Below, piece by piece: positions 50,998 to 59,684 of a stretch of 64,000 nucleotides of DNA (position 1 is its first letter; every line of letters begins with the position of its first letter). The translations under genes were made by a program, and so were the position numbers. The notes under the pieces were generated by a model, which saw only the letters and a program-made list of their open reading frames with translations, searched no databases and was not told where the DNA came from. The stretch comes from Gemmatimonadota bacterium (GTDB taxonomy: Bacteria; Latescibacterota; UBA2968; UBA8231). The DNA is taken from assembly GCA_018672475.1 (NCBI GenBank), contig JABHFS010000038.1, positions 62,001-126,000 on the forward strand, written 5' to 3'.

Positions 50998-52419
50998 ATG
51001 GCTGCTATAAAACAACCAAGCTCGTCTAATTCCGCGTCCTTCGCACTGCATGCAGTGTACAAGTATAAGACCGCGTTAGCCGTCTTGTTGGCCACGGCGT
51101 TTTTGGCCGCCGGCTGTAGTGACGATAAGCCGCTTGCCCCGGTGAGCACATCGCCGGCCTCTTCGAACGCAGAGACACCGGATGCGCCTGCTGCTACAGA
51201 AGATACCAGCGAACCAACCGCAATAGACCCCGCTCCAACCGCTCCTGCCGAACAACAACCTGCAGACACTCCGCCGGTGACAGGTGAGGCGGAAGCTCCA
51301 TCGAACGAAGTCGATCATGCCGACGTGCCAGCGACGGAAATCGCAGCAGAGATCGACTTGCCCTCGCCTGCCGGGATCGGCGGCCCGGAAGAAGGCACCT
51401 TCCTCGACCTCAATCGCTTCCCCTACGATTCGATTGTTTCGGGCGGCCCGCCCAAAGACGGCATCCCCGCGCTGACCAATCCCGTTTTTATCGGGCCGTC
51501 GTTCGTGGAATATCTGCGTTCCGACGACTTGATCTTGGGTGTGGTGATCAACGGCGAGGCGCGGGCCTATCCGCACAACATCGGTTGGTGGCACGAGATC
51601 GTCAACGATAAGATCGGCAACCAGGCCATATCGGTGACCTTTTGCCCGTTGACCGGAACGGGCTTGGTCTTCAATGCCACGGACGAAGGCGGCCGACAGT
51701 TTCAGCTAGGGGTTTCGGGGTTGCTGTTCAACACGAATTTGATCATGTACGATCGCCGCGACGGCACGACGCTCTATCCGCAAATGGCGTTCAAGGCGGT
51801 GAGTGGGGAGCGCGAGGGCGAAACGCTGGAGCTGTTACCGGTGGTGGAGACGACCTGGGCGACTTGGAAGAAGCTCTATCCGCGGACCCGGGTGATCGAG
51901 AAGGGGCTCTATGGCATAGACGCCTATACCAACTACCCCTACGGCGACTATCGCATTGACCATCAGTATTTCCTTTTTGATTTGGTCATCCCTCTGCGAA
52001 TCAATGGAAACCCTTATGTCTCCGATTTCTTGGCGAAAGAACGGGTTTTGGGTGTGCGCTTGGACGGAGCGCCGAAGGCCTATCCCTTTAGTGCTATGGG
52101 CGAACGGGCGGTGATTAACGATCAGGTCGGCGGTGTCGATCTCGCCGTGGTATGGGACCGGGCGAGCAACTTGGCCATTCCCTATGCTCGGGAAGTGGAT
52201 GGGCGCAGCCTCCACTTTGAACTGGTCGAATCCGAAGAGTTTCCGTTTATCGGCCTGCGGGATCAGGAGACCGCAACGCTGTGGGATGTGCGGGGGCTGG
52301 CGGTCGAGGGTGAGTTGGCGGGGCAGCAGCTCAGACAGATACAGGCGCATAATAGCATGTGGTTCGCCTGGGTGACCTTCTGGCAGAATACCGACGTGTG
52401 GATAGGGCCGACGCAATAA
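50998..52419 (+). CDS. DUF3179-domain lipoprotein
   Basis: 473 residues. A hydrophobic stretch ends in LAAGC (Cys40), a lipobox, then an acidic Pro/Ala/Thr-rich linker (about 45-120). About 130-470 is the DUF3179 domain: IPALTNPVFIGPSFVEYL, RAYPHNIGWWHEIVND, VTFCPLTGTGLVF, SGLLFNTNLIMYDR and AYPFSAMGERAVINDQVGG. The function of the family is unknown; it is common in marine bacteria and often sits near YceI-like proteins. The ribosome site is weak at 50998, so the true start may be a little downstream, for example just before the hydrophobic stretch. Confidence 0.88.
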   Translation: MAAIKQPSSSNSASFALHAVYKYKTALAVLLATAFLAAGCSDDKPLAPVSTSPASSNAETPDAPAATEDTSEPTAIDPAPTAPAEQQPADTPPVTGEAEAPSNEVDHADVPATEIAAEIDLPSPAGIGGPEEGTFLDLNRFPYDSIVSGGPPKDGIPALTNPVFIGPSFVEYLRSDDLILGVVINGEARAYPHNIGWWHEIVNDKIGNQAISVTFCPLTGTGLVFNATDEGGRQFQLGVSGLLFNTNLIMYDRRDGTTLYPQMAFKAVSGEREGETLELLPVVETTWATWKKLYPRTRVIEKGLYGIDAYTNYPYGDYRIDHQYFLFDLVIPLRINGNPYVSDFLAKERVLGVRLDGAPKAYPFSAMGERAVINDQVGGVDLAVVWDRASNLAIPYAREVDGRSLHFELVESEEFPFIGLRDQETATLWDVRGLAVEGELAGQQLRQIQAHNSMWFAWVTFWQNTDVWIGPTQ

Positions 52420-52529
52420 CGGGAAAATTTCACAAAACTATATCTATTAGATCTTTAATTTGTTGTTGCAGGAAATCGCGCAATGATAGTAAGCAGTTTG
52501 TTTTTTTACCCTTTTCTTAGGAGCAAGAC

Positions 52530-53318
52530 ATGAAGGCAACGCGCCTGGTTCTTTCCGCTTTTCTGGCCCTCGGTATGGCTAGCGGTGCCGTTTGGGGCGC
52601 CAAGTTCGAGACCAACCCGGGCGACCCGGGCAATAGTATCACTTTTGATGTTTCTGCCCCGCTGGAGACGATTGTCGGCACTAGCGCTGCGGTCAAGGGT
52701 CACTTTAGGTTTGATCCCGGCAACGTCAAGGCTTCGAGCGGTGGCATGTTTGTCGTCGATGTAGCCAAGTTCAAGACCGGGATCGACCTGCGCGATGAGC
52801 ATTTCCGTGACAACTTCTTGCAGGCCAAGAAATACCCCAACGCGACCTTCACCTTGGGCAAGATCACTAAGGCGTCGAAGAAGTCGATTAAGTCGGGCGA
52901 ATCGGTCGAGCTAGAAATTGAAGGCACGATGAATATGCACGGCGTAAAGCACAAGGAAAAGGCCACGGCGACGGTGACCTATCTCGACAAGGAAGCAGTC
53001 GGTGGCGTGTTGCCGGGCAATGTGATCGTGGTCAAAGCCAGTTTTCAGATCGCCTTGGCCGACTATGGCATCAAGCGCCCTGCAATGTTGGTGCTAAAAG
53101 TTGGCGAAGTTGTCGATATCGATTTGACCAGCCGGTTGACCGATGCGCCGAAGATGGCTAACGGTGATGGCTGTGGTGCTGGCGGTTGCGGTGGCTGTGG
53201 TGCTGGCGGTTGCGGTAGCTGTGGTGCTGGTGGTTGCGGTGGCTGTGGTGCTGGTGGTTGCGGTAGCTGTGGTGCTGGCGGTAGCGGCGGCTGTGGTGCT
53301 GGTGGTTGCGGCGAGTAA
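52530..53318 (+). CDS. YceI-family exported protein with a six-unit Cys/Gly repeat tail
   Basis: 262 residues. Signal peptide about 1-23, then a YceI lipocalin-like domain (about 24-203: SITFDVSAPLETIVGTSAAV, DLRDEHFRDNFLQAKKYP, GTMNMHGVKHKEKATATVTY, LPGNVIVVKASFQIALADYG). YceI proteins bind isoprenoids or other lipids in the periplasm. From C215 the protein ends in six octapeptides of the form CGAGGCG[GSE] with one Cys-to-Ser change in unit 5, 11 Cys in all. ATG has AGGAG upstream. The tail is unusual for this family and may bind metal or be modified. Confidence 0.93.
   Translation: MKATRLVLSAFLALGMASGAVWGAKFETNPGDPGNSITFDVSAPLETIVGTSAAVKGHFRFDPGNVKASSGGMFVVDVAKFKTGIDLRDEHFRDNFLQAKKYPNATFTLGKITKASKKSIKSGESVELEIEGTMNMHGVKHKEKATATVTYLDKEAVGGVLPGNVIVVKASFQIALADYGIKRPAMLVLKVGEVVDIDLTSRLTDAPKMANGDGCGAGGCGGCGAGGCGSCGAGGCGGCGAGGCGSCGAGGSGGCGAGGCGE
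53172..53315 (+). repeat. 24-base tandem repeat encoding CGAGGCG[GSE]
   Basis: Six copies of a 24-base unit of the TGTGGTGCTGG family encode the C-terminal octapeptides of the YceI protein. Codons vary a little between units, and the last position alternates GGT/GGC (Gly) with AGC (Ser). Confidence 0.9.
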
Positions 53319-53344
53319 TACGCGCACCAGTTTTAATTTCGATC

Positions 53345-53387
53345 AAGTCCCCTGTGAAGTTCGGCTCCACAGGGGACTTTTATTTTT
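53345..53387 (+). terminator. rho-independent terminator of the YceI gene
   Basis: A 12-bp stem, AAGTCCCCTGTG/CACAGGGGACTT, with an 11-base loop and a TTATTTTT tail, 27 bases after the stop. It lies just before the convergent TPR gene. Confidence 0.88.
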
Positions 53388-53392
53388 GATTA

Positions 53393-55060
53393 TTATTCTG
53401 CAAGCCCTGCGAGCCGCGCGCGGATCTCCGCCAATTGCGGCAGATCCGTGTCCGCATTTTGCCAAGCGGTGAGCGCCTGCTCGTAGGTCTGTTTAGCTTG
53501 CTGTTTTTCACCGCCTAACTCATATGCGTGCCCGAGGCCCATCAGTCCGAGTCCACTATTGGGCCGCGTCTTGAGTGCTTGCAGGTACGCGTCGCGCGCC
53601 TCTTGCCATTTTCCGGCGCTCAGGTGGATTTGTCCCAGGCTTTCGTAGAGCGGTCGCGCGAATTCGGGCGGCTCTTCGTAGGGCAACTTTTTGGCGGCTT
53701 CTTTGGCATTGTCCCATTCGATGAGCGCGAGGTCGTGCTCGCCGCGGCCGCTGTGGATATGCGCTTGCAGCTCGTCGGCCAATACTTCGAGATAGCGGCC
53801 CCGTCGCCTGGCGTAGTAACGGTCGTTGCCGCCGGAAAAGCCGAAGGCAAAAGACCAATTGATACCGCTGAGCGTTTCGCGGTGTGTTTCGGCGGTTGCG
53901 ATGTCATCGTGTTGCAAAGCGTGCATGCCTTCGGCATAGGCGATTAGCCCTCGGATATAGGTGCCGGCGAAATTGCTCCGCAGCGTGTCGTTGGCGGCGA
54001 GTTGGCCGAGCGCTTCGGCGGCGCGCTCCCAGACGCCGAAGCGGATATGCAGCCTGGCGCGGGCCATGCGGCCTTGGTAGAAGATGATATTGCGGCGCTC
54101 CGACAAGGCGACTTCTTCCAATTTTCCTGCCCAATCTAATGCGTCCTGATAGCGCCCTTCTTCGGCGGAGTTGGCGACGAGATAGCTGAGGTTGTGCACG
54201 TAGTTCCAGTTGTTGTCCGCCGAGGTCCCCGATTCGGCCATGTAGGTGGAATCGACGGCGTAGGCGGCGACGAAGGAGGTGCGGGCGCGGTCGTAGTCGC
54301 CGACGAGATAGTGGATGTGGCCGGGCATGTGCACGATATGCGCGTTGCCTGGGGCCAGCGCGGCGATGGCTTCGGCGCTCTGTAGTGCGGCGGCTGGGTT
54401 GGAGCCGGGTTCGACGAGGTGGATATAATAGTGGTGCGCGCCGAGGTGGTCGGGGTGCGAGGCGAGCAATGGGCGCAGGATATCCTGTGGATCCGGCTCG
54501 TTTTTGCGCGGTCGGTCGGGGTGGTAGCCGCGCATGAGGAAACGCGCGAGAAAGACTTTGGCTTCGATGTCGTCGGGATAATTTTCGATCAGTTGTTGCA
54601 TCTCGGTGATATAAGCTTGGCGCCCAAGCGAGTCGAGCTGGACCGTCGCGCGGATATAGTGTTGTTCGCGGTCGGAGACTTCTGGGGCCAACTTTTTGAA
54701 TTTGCCGAATGCGCGGCGTTTGGCCGATTGCGGGCCGCGCGGGGTCTGGTAGATACCCCACCAGGCCATGGCGCATTTGGGGTCGAGTTTGCTGGCTTGG
54801 CGGAAGGAGCGCAGGGCTTCGTAATACCAGAAGCCGTGCAGCAGCGCTACGCCTTGGTCTACGTAGCGTTGGGCTTCGGGGGAGGCGGTGGTAACGGGGA
54901 AGGGGATCGTGCCGACGCCTGTGAGGATGGGGGCAGTTTTTTTGTTAATTTTGGGGGTGGATAAGGCTGTGGTTGTGGTCGTGGTGGAGGGTTGTTGGGG
55001 GGTGGCGCAGCCTAGGAGGCAGAGAAACAGCAGGAATCGCTTCGCATTCAATGGTTGCAT
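53393..55060 (-). CDS. tetratricopeptide-repeat lipoprotein
   Basis: About 555 residues. ATG at 55060 opens MQPLNAKRFLLFLCLLGCATP, a lipoprotein signal (Cys18). A longer frame (55126) overlaps the upstream gene. TPR-like helix pairs run throughout: QRYVDQGVALLHGFWYYEALRSF near 80, then HHYYIHLVEPGSNPAAALQ and NAHIVHMPGHIHYLVGDYD in the middle, and a clear C-terminal pair WQEARDAYLQALKTRPNSG. The central HxxYxH/HMPGHIH residues recur in a family of unknown function. It is downstream of dgcN-dgcA and probably co-transcribed. Confidence 0.82.
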   Translation of the reverse strand: MQPLNAKRFLLFLCLLGCATPQQPSTTTTTTALSTPKINKKTAPILTGVGTIPFPVTTASPEAQRYVDQGVALLHGFWYYEALRSFRQASKLDPKCAMAWWGIYQTPRGPQSAKRRAFGKFKKLAPEVSDREQHYIRATVQLDSLGRQAYITEMQQLIENYPDDIEAKVFLARFLMRGYHPDRPRKNEPDPQDILRPLLASHPDHLGAHHYYIHLVEPGSNPAAALQSAEAIAALAPGNAHIVHMPGHIHYLVGDYDRARTSFVAAYAVDSTYMAESGTSADNNWNYVHNLSYLVANSAEEGRYQDALDWAGKLEEVALSERRNIIFYQGRMARARLHIRFGVWERAAEALGQLAANDTLRSNFAGTYIRGLIAYAEGMHALQHDDIATAETHRETLSGINWSFAFGFSGGNDRYYARRRGRYLEVLADELQAHIHSGRGEHDLALIEWDNAKEAAKKLPYEEPPEFARPLYESLGQIHLSAGKWQEARDAYLQALKTRPNSGLGLMGLGHAYELGGEKQQAKQTYEQALTAWQNADTDLPQLAEIRARLAGLAE

Positions 55061-55116
55061 TTGCAAATACAGCAGTACCGTAAAAAGAAAAGGTCCATTG
55101 CGTCGACGGGCATGCC

Positions 55117-56103
55117 TCAGCCCCATAGATCTGTTTGCGGCGGGTGTAACAGGCTGCCGTCATAGTGCAGGCCGTGTTCGCGGTCTTGTTTGAGCAATAG
55201 GGGGCCATCCAGGTCGACGTAGCGGGCTTGCGGGGCGAGTAGGGCGGCGGGGGCCATGGCGAGTGAGGTGGCGACCATGCAGCCAACCATTAGTTCTAAG
55301 CCCAGTTCTTTTGCTTTTGTCACCAACAATAGCGCTTCGGTGAGGCCGCCGGTTTTGTCGAGCTTCAAGTTGACGCATTCGTAGCGGGTGGCCAAGGCTT
55401 CAAGGTCGCTGGTGGTGTGGCAGGATTCGTCCGCGCATAGGGGCACGGGGTGTTCGAGTTCGGCGAGCAAGGCATCTTGACCGGCGGGCAGGGGCTGCTC
55501 GATAAGGGCTACGCCGCGTTGCGCGAGTTCGGCGGAAAGCGGCTCGACTTGGGGCGCGGACCAGCCTTCGTTGGCGTCGACGATAAGTGTTGCGTCGGGG
55601 GCGTTGGCGCGGATGGCTTCGATGCGGTCGAGGTCGGAGCCGTCGCCGCCGAGTTTGATCTTGAGCAGGGGGCGATCGGCGTTTACGGCGGCGGCTTGGC
55701 CCATGGCTTCTGGGGCGGCGAGCGAGAGGGTGTAGGCAGTGGTTACCGAGTGCGGTGTGCAAAGTCCAGCGAGTTGGTGTACGGGCTGGCCGCTGAGTTT
55801 GGCTTCGAGATCCCAGAGGGCGCAGTCTAGGGCATTGCGCGCGGCGCCGGGCGATAACGCGTCTTGCAGGCTCGCGCGATTCAGGGTGCCGGCCTCGATG
55901 CGCGGGCGCAGCGCTTCTATGGCGGCGGTAGCACCGACGATTGTTTCGTCGTAGCGCGGATAGGGCACCGATTCGCCGCGGCCGGTGTGACCGTCGCGGC
56001 TCAGTTCGACGACGAAGACTTCGGCGGTGGTCTTGGACCCGCGCGAGATGGTGAAGGTTTGTGCGAGCGGGAAACTTTCGCCGTAGAGCGCGAGCCTGGT
56101 CAC
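55117..56103 (-). CDS. dgcA: N-acetyl-D-glutamate racemase-type enolase-superfamily enzyme
   Basis: 328 residues. GTG at 56103 overlaps the TGA of the upstream gene (GTGA), a strong sign of coupling. This is the dipeptide-epimerase branch of the enolase superfamily: K148-I-K150 (LLKIKLG), metal ligands D176 (DANEGW), E202 (IEQPL) and D225 (CADES), and the NLKLDKTGG lysine region near 246-250. Next to a DUF1611 (DgcN) gene this pair is the known D-glutamate catabolic unit, in which DgcN acetylates D-glutamate and DgcA racemises it to N-acetyl-L-glutamate. The alternative is an L-Ala-D/L-Glu epimerase. Confidence 0.85.
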   Translation of the reverse strand: MTRLALYGESFPLAQTFTISRGSKTTAEVFVVELSRDGHTGRGESVPYPRYDETIVGATAAIEALRPRIEAGTLNRASLQDALSPGAARNALDCALWDLEAKLSGQPVHQLAGLCTPHSVTTAYTLSLAAPEAMGQAAAVNADRPLLKIKLGGDGSDLDRIEAIRANAPDATLIVDANEGWSAPQVEPLSAELAQRGVALIEQPLPAGQDALLAELEHPVPLCADESCHTTSDLEALATRYECVNLKLDKTGGLTEALLLVTKAKELGLELMVGCMVATSLAMAPAALLAPQARYVDLDGPLLLKQDREHGLHYDGSLLHPPQTDLWG

Positions 56104-57098
56104 AGTGCGTCGACGAGGCGGGCGGCGCCCTGGCGTACGGGATCTACGGTTGGTAAGCGGGTTTCGTTCTCGATCTCCTGTAAGAGCGCTTGAGCCTCGT
56201 TTTCTTGCAGGTGCGAGGTGTTGACCGCGACGCCAATGGTGCGGCAGGCGGGGTTGGTGAGTCGGCCGCATTCTTCGTTGAGGCGGATGCAGTCGGAGAG
56301 TTGGGGCAGAGCGTATTCGGGCAGGCCGCGCATATGCGCGCGGTTGGGGTCGTGGCACAGGACCAGGGCGTCGGGCTGCGCGCCGTGCATCAGGCCGAGC
56401 GAGACGCCGGCGTAGGAAGCGTGGAAGAGCGAGCCCTGCCCTTCGACTAGGTCCCAATGCTCTGGGTCGTTGGCCGGGGCGAGGGTTTCGGTGGCACCGG
56501 CGACGAAGTCCGCAACCACGGCGTCGACCGAGACGCCCTCACCGGCGATAAAGATGCCGGTCTGTCCGGTGGCGCGGAAGGTGCAGGGCATTTGCCGCGA
56601 TTGCATCTCGCGCTCTATCGCCAGGGCGGTAAACATTTTGCCGACTGAGCAATCAGTGCCGACGGTGAGCAGGCGTTTGCCCGGTCGTTTGATGCCGCTG
56701 GCGATGGGAAAGGCGCGGTCGGGGAAGCGCGCGTCGATGAGTTGCACACCCGCCTCGGCGGCGGCGGCGGCCAGCCCGGGGATGTCACCGAGGGGTTTGT
56801 GCAGCCCGCTGGCGATATCGTAACCGAGGTCGACGGCTTGTAGCAGAGTGTCGCGCCAGAGGTCGGAGACGGTGCCGCCGCGGTTGGCGACACCGACGAT
56901 AAGGGTGCGGGCGCCAGCGGTGTACGCTTCGGTGAGGCTCTGCTCGGGCAGGCCGAGATCGGCGTTGCAGTCGGGCAGGCGCAGTTGGCCGGTGCACCAG
57001 TCGGGGCGCCAGTGGGCGACGCCGGCGGCGGTTTTGGCGGCGAGCTGGTCTGGGGCGTCGCCTAAGAACAATAAGTAGGGTCGTTGTAGTTGTATCAT
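56100..57098 (-). CDS. dgcN: DUF1611 D-glutamate N-acetyltransferase
   Basis: 332 residues starting MIQLQRPYLLFLGD. The N-terminal domain (about 1-125) has TLIVGVANRGG, LHKPLGDIPGL and DARFP. The second domain has a P-loop-like GTDCSVGKMFTAL (147-159), then CTFRATGQTGIFIAGEGVSVDAV and LVEGQGSLFHASY, all signatures of DUF1611/DgcN. It works with the overlapping dgcA. The start at 57098 is chosen on family length; the longer frame (57194) overlaps the convergent-side gene. The ribosome site is not obvious. Confidence 0.86.
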   Translation of the reverse strand: MIQLQRPYLLFLGDAPDQLAAKTAAGVAHWRPDWCTGQLRLPDCNADLGLPEQSLTEAYTAGARTLIVGVANRGGTVSDLWRDTLLQAVDLGYDIASGLHKPLGDIPGLAAAAAEAGVQLIDARFPDRAFPIASGIKRPGKRLLTVGTDCSVGKMFTALAIEREMQSRQMPCTFRATGQTGIFIAGEGVSVDAVVADFVAGATETLAPANDPEHWDLVEGQGSLFHASYAGVSLGLMHGAQPDALVLCHDPNRAHMRGLPEYALPQLSDCIRLNEECGRLTNPACRTIGVAVNTSHLQENEAQALLQEIENETRLPTVDPVRQGAARLVDAL

Positions 57099-57129
57099 GG
57101 GGGGTAAGATAGGAAATTGCGGCAGTCGA

Positions 57130-59532
57130 TCATACGTTTTTTCTGCGCTCGGTGTAAATCCATGCGACCCCGACGCAGAACAAGACCAGGTCAAGCAGCA
57201 ACAGGCCGCGCCGCAGGGGCGATAGACTTGCGGTTATTTCGATTCGATGGTCTCCCGCGTCTAGTGGCAGGGCGATAAAGTGACCTGCGGTTTCTAGTGG
57301 GGTGACTTCGCGGCTGTTAACGGTCAACCGCAAATGCGGATAGTAGGCATAGGCCAGGCGGACATAACAGGGTTCGGTTGTTTGCAGGTGGAGCAGGACG
57401 CGCTGGTTGTAGACGCGGTGTTCGAGTAGGTCTACTTGCGGGCGGTGCTGAGTGCGCGTGTGCGGCTCGTGATCGCGAACGTAGATCCTCTCGCAGATAT
57501 TGCTCTTGAGGTCGATGGCCATTGATTGGATCAGCCAGTAGATCGGCGCAACTCGCCCGAGCAAGTCCGGGTCAGTGGATAGGATCTGTGCAGCTTCCGC
57601 CGATGTCGCATAGCGGGCGACTTCCTCTTCGGGATAGGGCGCGATCTGGGATGCGGCGAGCACGGGGCTGTCGGTGCGGGTTTTAATGCGGGCGACAGCG
57701 TTGGCGGCTCGTGCAGCCAGGATATCGCGCACATTGAATAACTTGGCGCCGGCGAGCAAGAATTCGGTCTGGTCCCGAGATGGCGTGTCGACCTCTTCCC
57801 AAAGGCGTTGAGCCCATTCGGTCCAGGGATGTATGAGGGCAAACCAGGCTTTGGGCGCCGCGAAATACGCGGATTGCACCTGCGGCATGCCTGTTTGTCC
57901 GAATAACCAGGGGACGAGCAGGTAAAAGTGGTGATATTGCGTCGTGGCGAAGATCCGGTGGTTGGGCAGTTCGGGCCAGGCGCGGTCTGGGGCGTCTGCA
58001 TTGAGGTCGCGGACGATTTCGGCGGGATAATCGATGGGTTGCGCCCAGCGTGGGATGTACAGATTCCTGAAAGTCGTCGATCCTAGGTCGACCAAGACGA
58101 AGAGCAGTAAAAAAGTGTAGATCCGTCCGGTCCCGGCGCGATGCAACCAGTGTGCTGCTATCCCGCAGCACAGGGCGAGAAAAAAGACGACGAAGAGCAG
58201 GAACCGTCCGGCGTTGAAAGCCTGGACCACAGCTAGGTCGCTGAGGATGGGTCCGTCGTGGGCGAAGACCGTCAGGCCCGCCAGCCCTAGGCCGGCGAAC
58301 GCGGCCCAAGCGGGATTGGTCGATCCTACAGCGATTCTGTGGCGGATCGCGGTCGTGACAGACAGGGCAGCCAGGCCGGAGACCGTCACAACGACCAGGC
58401 TCAAGCCCAAATATCCGCCGTGCCAGTTGTGCTGTTCGGGGGGCAGGGGCGATAGGCGAAAATAGGCATTTGACCAGACGAGGACTTGGCGCCAGCTGGG
58501 TATTGCACCCCCGCCCAGATGGATGCCCTCGGCCAGGCCGACTAGGTCGCGTTCGAGCCACATCGGCAAGGTTTGGTAGGCACCGAAAACCAGTCCCCCG
58601 CCCAAGATGCCCAATGTGCCGAACAGCCGGGTCTTGTCGGCTGTTCGGAGGCGGATGCCCGCGTAGGCACAAAAGAAGAAGACGCCCCAGAACGCATAAC
58701 CCGCATGTACGAAGGCCAATGCGCCGAGGCTGATCGCGCCCCCGACCACAGGCGTGGCCGACAATCCCCGCTGGTACAGCTTGTCGAGTGCGTAGAACGG
58801 AAAGGGTAAGAGTGCGTAAAAGACGGAGAGCGGCAATCGACCCATAATGACGACCTGTTGTGTGTGCCAGAAGCTGGCTACATAAGCAATGCCAGCGAGC
58901 AGTCCGGCGCGGCGTGACCCGGTGGCGGTACGGACCAACAGATACATGCCCAGCCCCGACGCCCAATGGCTCAGCCCGGTGACCAGTTTGATCGCGTTGA
59001 AGGGGTCGTCGACTAGCAGATTGCACAAGCCGACCAAATAAAAAAAGAGAAAACCGTAAAACTGCACATAAGGTGATCCGGCGCTAAACGCGTTGGTCCA
59101 GATGGGCAATTCGCCGGTGGCGAAGGAGTGCGCGGCGATAAAGGCGTAGGTTATATGGCCACCAGAATCACCAGCCCAGGTGGGTTGGCCGGGAGCGAAG
59201 TAGAAGCGGACGAGGACTAGACCGGTGGCGGCGAGCAGGATGAGGGCGCCGCGTTCAGTGGCCAGCGCGCGGTCGAGAAAGCGGGTCAGGCCGCAAAAGA
59301 GCACTTCGGTGGCGAGCAGGAGTTCGCAGGTGATTAGGATCGAGAAGCCGAGGCCGAGATCTACGGCGGTGAAGGATACCTGCTCTAAGAGCTGGTGGGC
59401 AAAGGTCGCGAAGCTAACCATGCCGGCGCCCGCTGGAGCGATGGCGAGTTTGCTCAGGGTCAGGTGTTGCAGTGCAAAAAGTTGGACGGTGAGGGCACCC
59501 AAAAGCAGGGGTATTGTTCTGTCGCGGCGCAT
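57130..59532 (-). CDS. large multi-pass membrane protein (6-pyruvoyl-tetrahydropterin-synthase-related / YfhO-like)
   Basis: About 800 residues, ATG 59532 (MRRDRTIPLLLGAL). About 12 transmembrane segments are followed by a soluble domain (about 520-760) and a last TM near the C-terminus, the layout of membrane proteins related to O-antigen or GT-C glycosyltransferases (YfhO, PTPS-related 10TM). The loop after TM4, with WAGDSGGHITYAF and NAFSAGSPYVQFYGF, resembles the GT-C acidic loop (Asp). YVQFYGFLFFYLVGL is typical of this family. The role may be envelope glycan or lipid transfer, but this is speculative. It ends 32 bases upstream of dgcN. Confidence 0.7.
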   Translation of the reverse strand: MRRDRTIPLLLGALTVQLFALQHLTLSKLAIAPAGAGMVSFATFAHQLLEQVSFTAVDLGLGFSILITCELLLATEVLFCGLTRFLDRALATERGALILLAATGLVLVRFYFAPGQPTWAGDSGGHITYAFIAAHSFATGELPIWTNAFSAGSPYVQFYGFLFFYLVGLCNLLVDDPFNAIKLVTGLSHWASGLGMYLLVRTATGSRRAGLLAGIAYVASFWHTQQVVIMGRLPLSVFYALLPFPFYALDKLYQRGLSATPVVGGAISLGALAFVHAGYAFWGVFFFCAYAGIRLRTADKTRLFGTLGILGGGLVFGAYQTLPMWLERDLVGLAEGIHLGGGAIPSWRQVLVWSNAYFRLSPLPPEQHNWHGGYLGLSLVVVTVSGLAALSVTTAIRHRIAVGSTNPAWAAFAGLGLAGLTVFAHDGPILSDLAVVQAFNAGRFLLFVVFFLALCCGIAAHWLHRAGTGRIYTFLLLFVLVDLGSTTFRNLYIPRWAQPIDYPAEIVRDLNADAPDRAWPELPNHRIFATTQYHHFYLLVPWLFGQTGMPQVQSAYFAAPKAWFALIHPWTEWAQRLWEEVDTPSRDQTEFLLAGAKLFNVRDILAARAANAVARIKTRTDSPVLAASQIAPYPEEEVARYATSAEAAQILSTDPDLLGRVAPIYWLIQSMAIDLKSNICERIYVRDHEPHTRTQHRPQVDLLEHRVYNQRVLLHLQTTEPCYVRLAYAYYPHLRLTVNSREVTPLETAGHFIALPLDAGDHRIEITASLSPLRRGLLLLDLVLFCVGVAWIYTERRKNV

Positions 59533-59684
59533 GCAGGGAAAATAGGGAAGTAACCGGGTTGGGCAAATCGGTGTTTTGTGGTGGGGAATGGGGGAATGCC
59601 GGTGCAAATTGACCGCGATGGAACTAGATGTTATAAATAGTTTGCTGGTAGATGAAGGGCCAATAAAAAAGAAAGAGGGATAAA

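Noticed and set aside
53172-53315. A possible CRISPR array from regular repeats
   Set aside because: The repeats are directly adjacent with no spacers and lie in frame inside a gene; the same holds for the GGGPPP repeats at 41641.
53094-53327. Minus-strand frame of Ala/Thr/Ser repeats opposite the YceI tail
   Set aside because: It is the antisense shadow of the Cys/Gly repeat, with no independent evidence for a gene.
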